This document shows, piece by piece, positions 7,474-12,689 of a stretch of 22,874 nucleotides of DNA. Below the pieces are notes generated by a model that saw only the letters and a list, made by a program, of their open reading frames with translations, was not told the origin of the DNA and did not search any database. Location of the stretch: positions 1 to 22,874 of IMG/VR virus record IMGVR_UViG_3300034073_000582; one strand, 5' to 3'. A program made the position numbers and the translations under genes. Source of the stretch: a virus. Every line of letters begins with the position of its first letter. The first letter of the stretch is position 1.

Positions 7474-8358
7474 CTACTGCCTAATAACTAGCGGGTACTG
7501 TCTCGCCAAACGCGCCGCCTCAGCGACAATACGATCCCTCCGCAAACGCAAAATGTTACTGAACGAGTCACGCATCGCACCAGGCGGAACCTCATCAGAC
7601 CTGCGAGTATCACCCTGCGACTCAATAAAGTTCCGTTTCACCTCACGAACCGACAACATGCGGGACATCACCCCATACTCCAAAATGTCTTCCATCGAAA
7701 CAGGAACATACGACACCGACTGAATGTTGTCCGAAACAGAAGACAAACGAGTATACGGTGCCTTGTAACGCACCCTCAACGTCCCCGCCATCGTCCCCTC
7801 ATCAAAAATAAGTGAGTAACCAGAAGCGAAATCTGCGGTCGGTAAATCACGACCCAAACGCACACGGCGAATCACCGGAAAATCATCCGACAAATACCGC
7901 AAACGAACATCAACCAAATCAATAATGTTCGTAGCGCCCGTAATGTTGATCTGACGATCAGACCCGTTGTACGACAAATCGGCTGTCACCACACGAAACA
8001 ACCCGTTCGCAGGACTTGACAGGTCATCAATGTCCTGATTCAACGCATCAAACATCTGTGCCTTTGGGAACCGCGGATTCAACGTCAGCACCGCCCCAGA
8101 CGAATGAGAAACAGCTGTAGTCCCCGAATACCCGCGCTCAACCGTCAAAGTGTTTGTCGAGGTGTTCGTCGCCCACACATAAAACAACTCTGAACTGATC
8201 TCAAAAATCGTTCCAGGTTGCAGCGAGTTCACCGGATACGAACAAACAACAGTTGTATCGTCGGAATCAATCGACACCGACAACTTGTTTCGTTCTTCAA
8301 CGATCCCAGAAAGCAGTTGTCGCGACACCCGATCAAGGAGCGCAGAAGCGGTAGACAC
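7474..8358 (-). CDS. Putative head-tail connector/adaptor protein
   Basis: This is a 294-residue protein starting at GTG 8358, overlapping the upstream stop by one base (TAGTG). A helical N-terminus (1-25) leads into a beta domain (26-97), which includes LTVERGYSGTTAVSHSSGAV, a motif shared with the N-terminus of the tail fibre. Residues 98-200 are mixed (DVRLRYL, RVRLGRDL). The last 80 residues are strongly helical and basic (MEDILEYGVMSRMLSVREVKRNF, SNILRLRRDRIVAEAARLARQYP), as in helical-bundle adaptor proteins that dock on the portal. The position after the capsid genes and before the large tail protein suits a connector. The assignment rests on gene order and fold impression; a minor tail protein is the alternative. 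Confidence 0.5.
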   Translation of the reverse strand: MSTASALLDRVSRQLLSGIVEERNKLSVSIDSDDTTVVCSYPVNSLQPGTIFEISSELFYVWATNTSTNTLTVERGYSGTTAVSHSSGAVLTLNPRFPKAQMFDALNQDIDDLSSPANGLFRVVTADLSYNGSDRQINITGATNIIDLVDVRLRYLSDDFPVIRRVRLGRDLPTADFASGYSLIFDEGTMAGTLRVRYKAPYTRLSSVSDNIQSVSYVPVSMEDILEYGVMSRMLSVREVKRNFIESQGDTRRSDEVPPGAMRDSFSNILRLRRDRIVAEAARLARQYPLVIRQ

Positions 8359-8504
8359 TACTTCTTCTTCTTGCCTTTCGCCGCAGCCTTATCAGCAGCG
8401 GTCTTCTTCATCTTCATCGGCTTGCCAGACTTCTTGGCCTGCTTCTTAGCGGCAGCCATGCCAGCCTTCGTGTACGGGTATTCCTTTTTTCCAACCATTG
8501 GCAT
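8358..8504 (-). CDS. Very basic 48-residue protein
   Basis: This protein starts at ATG 8504 and begins MPMVGKKEYPYTKAGMAAAKKQ; the rest is dominated by Lys and Ala and ends AAAKGKKKK. An AAGGAT-type ribosome binding site lies about nine bases upstream. The stop codon overlaps the GTG of the putative adaptor. Roughly one third of the residues are Lys. Short proteins with a YPYT.AG start followed by Lys/Ala-rich helix are frequent in environmental phage structural regions; no function is established to my knowledge. Nucleic-acid binding inside the virion or a packaging role is a reasonable guess from charge. It is the third of three consecutive small basic genes. Confidence 0.75.
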   Translation of the reverse strand: MPMVGKKEYPYTKAGMAAAKKQAKKSGKPMKMKKTAADKAAAKGKKKK

Positions 8505-8539
8505 ACGACACCATCCTTTTCAAAAAGAGGATACCACTC

Positions 8540-8800
8540 TCAGCAATCCCACTTACGCAAAGCCAACGCTTTGCGGGTCGGACGACCCTTCGAGTCTTTC
8601 ATCGGCCCAGGTACCCCACTCATCCTTGCGCAAAACGACTTTCTCCGTGCAGCCGCCTTCGGTGAACGCTTTGCCTGCGCCGCAGACACAGGTGGCTTCA
8701 AATTCATCCCCTGCGCTTGCGCTGATGCTCGACCCTTCGCGTTCAACCCGCCCTTCGGATCCTTGCCCTCTTTGCGTTGCCATGCCGGTGTCTTAGCCAT
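8540..8800 (-). CDS. Basic 86-residue conserved phage protein (KEGKDPKGGLNAKGR family)
   Basis: I choose ATG 8800 (MAKTPAWQRKEGKDPKGG) over the longer frame to 8860, because the longer form would lie mostly inside the preceding small gene. The protein has the conserved blocks GGLNAKGRASA, NLKPPVS, RRKSFCARMSG and SKGRPTRKALALRKWDC. I recognise this as a small protein family widespread in phages (a domain of unknown function, I believe DUF6321). It is highly basic, with Cys in the SFCARM block and at the very C-terminus. No enzyme motif is visible. Conservation across unrelated phages suggests a virion or DNA-associated role, but that is inference. It overlaps the upstream gene by eight bases. 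Confidence 0.85.
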   Translation of the reverse strand: MAKTPAWQRKEGKDPKGGLNAKGRASAQAQGMNLKPPVSAAQAKRSPKAAARRKSFCARMSGVPGPMKDSKGRPTRKALALRKWDC

Positions 8801-8945
8801 TACGGGAAGCCCAAGCGTTATCCACAAGGTTCGGGTAACGGCGACCAGCTTTCTTCGCACGAGCCTGCGCAGCCTTCTTCTGAGAAGCCGACAACGGGGT
8901 GGACTTCTTCTTCGGGTTCTTCTTATCCCAGAACTGCTTCTTCAT
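8793..8945 (-). CDS. Basic 50-residue protein (WDKKNPKKKS...YPNLVDN type)
   Basis: This gene starts at ATG 8945, which overlaps the TGA of the glycosyltransferase gene (ATGA, four bases), and ends at TAA 8793-8795. The protein begins MKKQFWDKKNPKKKSTPLS, continues with an Ala/Lys/Arg helix (QKKAAQARAKKAGRRYP) and ends NLVDNAWASRNG. The ATGA coupling and the overlap with the next gene support real translation, even though the gene is very short. The KNPKKKS...YPNLVDN pattern is one I have seen in small phage proteins next to the KGGLNAKGR family, but no function is known to me. Strong positive charge suggests contact with DNA or with acidic capsid surfaces. Confidence 0.75.
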   Translation of the reverse strand: MKKQFWDKKNPKKKSTPLSASQKKAAQARAKKAGRRYPNLVDNAWASRNG

Positions 8946-10030
8946 ACCAATGCTCCTGCTGCGTAAAGGATGTCTTGCACGTTTTCTTCAACCTCATACT
9001 GTATCCCAGGCACGAAGCGTTGCGCTTTACCGTTGATCTCGACCGTGGTTGCTTTGTTGACTTGGGCAGGGACCACGGGTTTTGGGGAAGTCCATTTAGC
9101 TGACGCTGGCAGTTTCTTGCCTTTTGGCACCACCTCAACCAGCCGTTGCGCTGCTTTCTCCCACGAGAACTCATCGGTCAGCACAGCACGTTCACGGGCA
9201 TCCACCCGCAACGCTGAACGGTTCTCATAGTGGAAACGCATTAGACGCACCAGATCATTCAGATCAGGCTCGTCCCACACCCCGCCGTGCCGTGACTGTT
9301 TCAGTGTGGACTTCACTGTTGAGCTAGCGAGATGCGCAAACTGTTCCTGCCCAGATGTGGCAGTCAGGATAGTTGGGACACCACACGAAATCGCCTGCAA
9401 CGGAATCAACCCGAAACCCTCACCACGGGCAGGAGCCACCCAACAGTCAGCAGAGTTGAAGAACTCGACCTGCTCACTCATCGTCATCCACTTACGGTGA
9501 AAAATGATCCGAGGGTCACGAATATCGTCAGGCACATCAGACGCATGCGGAGCCATCTTCAGATGCAGTTCAGCGTCAGGAAAATCAAGTTTTAGAAACG
9601 CCTTCACCACAGCATCGATACCTTTGCGTTCCCACAGGGAGCCACCAGCCATAAATCTGAACACCTTGTTCTCTGCCCGTTGCTGTGGCATCCAGATAGT
9701 GCGATCCACACCCAACGGCACATAGTTCACGTTCGGATGATGCTTACTGAAAGTCTCAACATTATGTTTGCAGGGGACAAGGATCTGGTCGTATTGGGCG
9801 AGCCAACGCACAAACCTGAGTGGCACAACCGAGGTTTCCCACATCGTAAAACAGACACGATGCTGCTTCTCATACCAGCCCTTACAAGAGAACGGCACAC
9901 CCATGTGGACCGACACGCTCGACATCTCATCCAACGTCACCCCATCAGGCACATGGTTCAAGAACCCGTTGAGCATCGAGCCGTAGCCGAACCTGCCATC
10001 GGTGAACCCGTGCCAATGCTGAACGTTCAC
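8942..10030 (-). CDS. GT-B glycosyltransferase (GT4-like) with C-terminal extension
   Basis: The start is set at GTG 10030, which forms a GTGA overlap with the upstream glycosyltransferase stop and has GGAG seven bases upstream; a longer ATG frame to 10078 would overlap more. The protein has 362 residues. The second Rossmann domain carries FRFMAGGSLWERKGIDAVVKAF (about 124-145) and the donor-site block RGEGFGLIPLQAISCGVPTI (about 203-222). This is the EX7E motif of family GT4, with the second Glu replaced by Gln212. WETSVVP (64-70) and VPCKHNVETF (about 85-94) fit the acceptor half and linker. Residues 329-362 form an extra tail (TTVEINGKAQRFVPG...ILYAAGALV) not typical of the enzyme. It should transfer a sugar from a nucleotide donor; the target is unknown. 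Its place in the virion operon suggests protein glycosylation. Confidence 0.85.
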   Translation of the reverse strand: MNVQHWHGFTDGRFGYGSMLNGFLNHVPDGVTLDEMSSVSVHMGVPFSCKGWYEKQHRVCFTMWETSVVPLRFVRWLAQYDQILVPCKHNVETFSKHHPNVNYVPLGVDRTIWMPQQRAENKVFRFMAGGSLWERKGIDAVVKAFLKLDFPDAELHLKMAPHASDVPDDIRDPRIIFHRKWMTMSEQVEFFNSADCWVAPARGEGFGLIPLQAISCGVPTILTATSGQEQFAHLASSTVKSTLKQSRHGGVWDEPDLNDLVRLMRFHYENRSALRVDARERAVLTDEFSWEKAAQRLVEVVPKGKKLPASAKWTSPKPVVPAQVNKATTVEINGKAQRFVPGIQYEVEENVQDILYAAGALV

Positions 10031-10698
10031 AACGGCTCCGGTGGGAAACACGATCCAGGTTTGATGCCACCATCCCAAATCATCTGCTTCACCAACGCAA
10101 TCTGCTGTACAGCCTGCTCATAGTTCGCTGGTATGGACTGCTGCCCGTCATGAAGGTTGTAAAAGTATCGGACCCGATCCTCAAACCGCACATCCAAACA
10201 ATGCTGGTAATACTCCAAACTGGCAACCCAGTCAGCCCACGGAATCGGGCGATGCGGAATCAGATGCGCAATATCTCGATGAACAATCCGATATCCGTCA
10301 AGGGTGAACCAATTATCGTTTAGACAGTTTATCCAACGCTCTTTGGTTGGGGTGTGAATATCTTTCTTGCTGTCAATGTAACTGGATACAAGCACATCGC
10401 CTTCGAGCACTAGGTCTTGGAAGGCGTCTGCTGGCATCACATCATCCAACCCAAGAAACCCCACATAGTCGCTTGTGGCTTCACGCATCCCATGATTGAA
10501 CGACTCCCAGATGAACGGTTCCACGGCTGGTATTTGTCGAATATTTTCAGGCAACTCCGCTTTCACATCGCTGACGAGAAGAATCTCGTTCGGTTGCGGA
10601 TCAAACGCAGTAACGACCGCTAACCATTGTTTCCCCCATTTATCCCAATACTCTTGGGATGCGGTGGAGACAAGCGAAACCGTTGAACCGGATCTCAT
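10027..10698 (-). CDS. GT-A type glycosyltransferase-like protein (GT2-like)
   Basis: This is a 223-residue protein. It has the layout of a small GT-A nucleotide-sugar transferase. N-terminal beta strands (VSLVSTAS, EILLVSDV) are followed by FNHGMREATSDYVGFLGLDDVM at about 67-88, where the acidic LDD at 84-86 replaces the DxD metal site. This is the usual 'N.G...A..D....LD.DD' arrangement of family 2. WADWVASLEYYQHC (154-167) resembles the acceptor-side acidic helix. At 223 residues it is short for the family, so it may be a minimal catalytic domain. The start ATG overlaps the upstream TGA (ATGA) and its own stop overlaps the GT-B gene. The two enzymes probably act on one pathway, possibly building a short glycan on a virion or host surface molecule. 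Confidence 0.75.
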   Translation of the reverse strand: MRSGSTVSLVSTASQEYWDKWGKQWLAVVTAFDPQPNEILLVSDVKAELPENIRQIPAVEPFIWESFNHGMREATSDYVGFLGLDDVMPADAFQDLVLEGDVLVSSYIDSKKDIHTPTKERWINCLNDNWFTLDGYRIVHRDIAHLIPHRPIPWADWVASLEYYQHCLDVRFEDRVRYFYNLHDGQQSIPANYEQAVQQIALVKQMIWDGGIKPGSCFPPEPL

Positions 10699-10997
10699 TT
10701 GACAATCGCATCAAGAGTCGGGTTGATAATCCCTGTCTCAACCTGAAACTTGGTTTCAGCGATCTGCTCAATCTTCGCTGACCCATCCACATTATGCGGC
10801 TGCAACCCCTCGTCACGCAAACGCTTATACGCATCCAAATCCTTCTCCAACACCTTGTCCTTTGCAGCGATCTGAGCAACCCTCGCACCGCCACCACGAG
10901 TAGGGGCAGCTGAAGGTGCGACACCCACCCAAGCAATCTTGCAACCGAAACAACCCTCCACATCCAACGAAGGATGTGTCTCCTGATGCTTTATCAC
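10695..10997 (-). CDS. Small conserved phage protein with His/Cys cluster
   Basis: This is a 100-residue protein starting at GTG 10997, overlapping the upstream TGA (GTGA). The N-terminus contains His4, His8, Cys16 and Cys19 in an H-x3-H-x7-C-x2-C arrangement (HPSLDVEGCFGCK), which could bind zinc. The HPSxxVEGCFGCK block is one I recognise from small conserved proteins in phage structural operons. A Gly-rich stretch (RGGGARV, about 34-40) separates it from a helical charged region (IAAKDKVLEKDLDAYKRLRDEGLQPHNVDG). The protein ends ETGIINPTLDAIVK. Zinc binding is a guess from spacing. Its position between virion genes and the glycosyltransferases does not settle the function. Confidence 0.75.
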   Translation of the reverse strand: MIKHQETHPSLDVEGCFGCKIAWVGVAPSAAPTRGGGARVAQIAAKDKVLEKDLDAYKRLRDEGLQPHNVDGSAKIEQIAETKFQVETGIINPTLDAIVK

Positions 10998-11290
10998 GTG
11001 ATGTAACTCCCGTATCCCGCCGCGATCAACGCGGCTTCTTCCTCTACTGTCACCACATTATCGTGCCCACCGTAGAACACGGTGCGAATGTCCGCTGGGT
11101 CCGCAGGGTCATTCTCGGTAAAGGTGCCATTCAGAAGCCAATACACGTTTCTACCTCGCGGGGCAGCAGGATAAAACTGGGCGAGTCTGCGTCGAAGCCT
11201 CTCATCACGCGACAACACACCAAGCACACTGTCACGGGTAGTGGGGGCTTGGGTAACGAAATTGTCGGTCGGTGGACGAAAAGTAGCCAT
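10994..11290 (-). CDS. Small virion protein, paralogue of the C-terminal domain of the repeat protein
   Basis: This is a 98-residue protein starting at ATG 11290, which overlaps the upstream TGA (TGATG). Residues about 46-98 (RGRNVYWLLNG, VFYGGHDNVVT, EEEAALIAAGYGSYIT) align with the last 53 residues of the repeat protein just upstream (RARNLYKLTDG, VYLGSHSNFLT, EVSELTAAGYGSYIT). Both end in the same seven residues. The first 45 residues (MATFRPPTDNFVTQAPTTRDSV...) are different and lack the glycine repeats. This looks like a duplication of the C-terminal domain, fused to or left with a new N-terminus. The domain may be an attachment or decoration module on the capsid or tail. Function is inferred from position. 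Confidence 0.8.
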   Translation of the reverse strand: MATFRPPTDNFVTQAPTTRDSVLGVLSRDERLRRRLAQFYPAAPRGRNVYWLLNGTFTENDPADPADIRTVFYGGHDNVVTVEEEAALIAAGYGSYIT

Positions 11291-12225
11291 CAGGTTATAT
11301 AACTCCCGTATCCGGCTGCTGTCAACTCGGACACCTCGGTATCGGTAAGAAAATTACTATGCGAACCCAAATACACTTTTACCACCTGCCCTTGATCTCG
11401 TTGCTCGACGGTGGTGTAAGTGCCATCTGTCAGCTTGTACAGGTTTCGTGCACGGCGACCAGAACGGTCATAGGAACGCAAACGCTGGTTCGTATCAAAG
11501 TTGGCAAACAAACCACCAGGGTATTCGTCGTCGGCTGGCACGCGGAAAATACGGGATTTCGTCCACGAAGCAGAACTGCTACCCGTGCCTGACGCAGATG
11601 CGGTTCGTGGCACAAGTCGAGCACCAACAACAACATCCGAGCCTGTGCCAGATCCTGTTGCGGTACGCAAACTGATTACAAGATCAACACCAACCCCAGA
11701 GCCAACACCCGAACCGGTGGCTGTACGTATCGGGACACGAACAATAACTGTTGCCGATGAACCAACACCAGCCCCTGTCGCTGTGCGCACACGAATGTAA
11801 TCCCCATCAGCAGAACTAGACCCAGTACCAGAACCTGTCCCTGTGCGAGCGGTAAACAGTTTTTCATCGCTAGAGGAAGAACCTGTACCAGAACCTGTCG
11901 CCGTGCGCGGAGCAATATGCAGCCCGTTAGCTGTTTGTGTACCGGCACCAGAACCAGTTGCGGTACGAACACGAATGTAATCACCAGTCGCAGACGAAGT
12001 TCCAGTACCAGAACCCGTTGCCGTTCGGAACCTGATAATGAGACGATCAGCGGTTCCCGTGCCGACACCACCACCCGTAGCGGTACGGAACCTGATGATA
12101 AGCCCAACCGCCGAACTAGTTCCAGCACCAGACCCAGTAGCGGTCGCTGTTACAGGATCACCAACATAAAACCTTCTGGTGCCGACAAACGGTTCAGTAA
12201 ACCCGATTACCGCTGTTCTGGCCAT
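11290..12225 (-). CDS. Virion protein with ten 20-residue Gly/Thr/Ser-rich repeats
   Basis: This is a 311-residue protein starting at ATG 12225 with ribosome binding site AAAGGGGA. After a short N-terminus (MARTAVIGFTEPFVGTRRFYVGDP), ten units of exactly 20 residues run from about 28 to 227. The consensus is RTATGSGTGSSSADGxxIRV. A Gly/Ser/Thr turn alternates with a short hydrophobic-basic strand (LIIRF, DYIRV, LVISL), the pattern expected of a beta-solenoid or a triple-stranded fibre. A linker (228-258) with PADDEYPGGLFANF follows. The final 53-residue module ending AAGYGSYIT is shared with the next gene. Position after the capsid and small virion protein suggests a head fibre or decoration protein; a tail-fibre part is the alternative. 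Thr and Ser in each unit could be glycosylated by the nearby enzymes. Confidence 0.85.
   Translation of the reverse strand: MARTAVIGFTEPFVGTRRFYVGDPVTATATGSGAGTSSAVGLIIRFRTATGGGVGTGTADRLIIRFRTATGSGTGTSSATGDYIRVRTATGSGAGTQTANGLHIAPRTATGSGTGSSSSDEKLFTARTGTGSGTGSSSADGDYIRVRTATGAGVGSSATVIVRVPIRTATGSGVGSGVGVDLVISLRTATGSGTGSDVVVGARLVPRTASASGTGSSSASWTKSRIFRVPADDEYPGGLFANFDTNQRLRSYDRSGRRARNLYKLTDGTYTTVEQRDQGQVVKVYLGSHSNFLTDTEVSELTAAGYGSYIT
11545..12144 (-). repeat. Ten tandem 60-bp coding repeats
   Basis: The RTAT motif (or RTGT/RTAS) recurs at residues 47, 67, 87, 107, 127, 147, 167, 187 and 207, with a related TATATGSG at 26-33. That is exactly 60 bases per unit with no insertion or deletion. The most regular DNA part encodes ACxGCxACxGGxTCxGG-like strings, but the strand-forming half of each unit varies. 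The units have diverged enough that they do not look like a recent slippage product. Confidence 0.9.
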
Positions 12226-12241
12226 AAGGGGTTATCCCCTT
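12226..12241 (-). promoter_or_regulatory. Perfect hairpin enclosing the ribosome binding site of the repeat protein
   Basis: On the minus strand AAGGGGATAACCCCTT forms a six-pair stem with loop ATAA, directly next to the ATG at 12225. The Shine-Dalgarno purines AAAGGGGA are the 5' arm, so folding would block initiation. It could tune the amount of the repeat protein relative to the capsid protein. It lacks a following T-tract. Confidence 0.5.
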
Positions 12242-12245
12242 TCAG

Positions 12246-12608
12246 CTAGTCGAGAGACAGCGTAAGAGTAGTGATCTGGAACGTATCCCCAGCGGTAACA
12301 GCAGCAGAAGAAGACAGAGCACCAGTCCACAAACAGTTGCCCGCAGAAGCATTGTCCCAAAGCGACCAATGTGAGTACGTTTCGCTTGTCGAGACGTTGG
12401 TCCATTCAAGAGTCGCAGAAGAAGCCATCGAACCCGACGAAGCAGCCGACCACGACACCGACTTACGAGTCGTCTCAGTCGCAGCATTGCTAGTACCATC
12501 TTCCCCTGGATCACCAGTGTGCAACTTGACGTAGGACGTGGTGACAGCAAACGACTGATTCCTTAGCGTGTCAAGAAGTGCGTTCTCGGCGTAGTTAGAA
12601 ATTGACAT
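12246..12608 (-). CDS. Small virion protein (LHTGDPGE family), possible decoration or tail protein
   Basis: This is a 120-residue protein, MSISNYAENALLDTLRNQSF..., with the block VKLHTGDPGEDGTSN at about 27-41. I recognise this as a widespread family of 110-150-residue phage proteins that usually lie near capsid or tail genes and are variously annotated as tail or structural protein. The rest is beta-rich with Ser, Thr and Trp (VSWSAASSGSMASSATLEWTNVSTSETYSHWSLWDN) and ends with an alternating strand (TFQITTLTLSLD). There is no signal peptide. No ribosome binding site is visible upstream. Instead, a TACACT box lies seven bases before the ATG, which would suit a leaderless transcript. A role as a capsid decoration or tail protein is inferred from context. 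Confidence 0.8.
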   Translation of the reverse strand: MSISNYAENALLDTLRNQSFAVTTSYVKLHTGDPGEDGTSNAATETTRKSVSWSAASSGSMASSATLEWTNVSTSETYSHWSLWDNASAGNCLWTGALSSSAAVTAGDTFQITTLTLSLD

Positions 12609-12615
12609 CGCGACA

Positions 12616-12623
12616 AGTGTAGC
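12616..12623 (-). promoter_or_regulatory. Possible promoter -10 box for a leaderless transcript
   Basis: The minus strand reads GCTACACT TGTCGCG ATG. TACACT fits the actinobacterial TANNNT -10 pattern, and the start codon lies at the distance expected for the transcription start. No good -35 is seen, which is common in actinobacteria. The same octamer GCTACACT occurs upstream of the scaffold gene. Confidence 0.35.
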
Positions 12624-12629
12624 AAACGC

Positions 12630-12672
12630 AAAAAGCGGGAATCAGCAGGCATACACCCACCGATCCCCGCTT
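12630..12672 (-). terminator. Terminator-like hairpin after the major capsid gene
   Basis: On the minus strand AAGCGGGGATC pairs with GATTCCCGCTT: 11 pairs with one G-U. The loop is 18 bases and is followed by a run of five T (two of them in the stem). It lies 18 bases after the capsid stop codon. A long loop and short T-run make partial termination more likely than complete. An alternative small hairpin (CCGC-GAA-GCGG, 12668..12678) would compete for the same 5' arm. Confidence 0.6.
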
Positions 12673-12689
12673 CGCGGAGAACCAACTAG

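Noticed and set aside
8801-8860. Longer version of the 86-residue basic protein
   Set aside because: The extra 20 residues overlap the preceding small gene, and the conserved family begins at the MAKTPAWQRKEG start.
10031-10078. Longer ATG-started version of the GT-B gene
   Set aside because: The extra 16 residues overlap the upstream enzyme by 52 bases and lack a binding site, while GTG 10030 has GGAG and a GTGA overlap.
11676-12128. Second minus-strand frame of about 150 codons inside the repeat gene
   Set aside because: It arises from the 60-base periodicity being read in another frame, giving Leu/Val/Arg-rich sequence; it has no binding site of its own.
11545-12144. CRISPR-like array
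   Set aside because: The 60-base periodicity is in frame with a coding gene, there is no repeat-spacer alternation with conserved repeats, and no cas genes are near.
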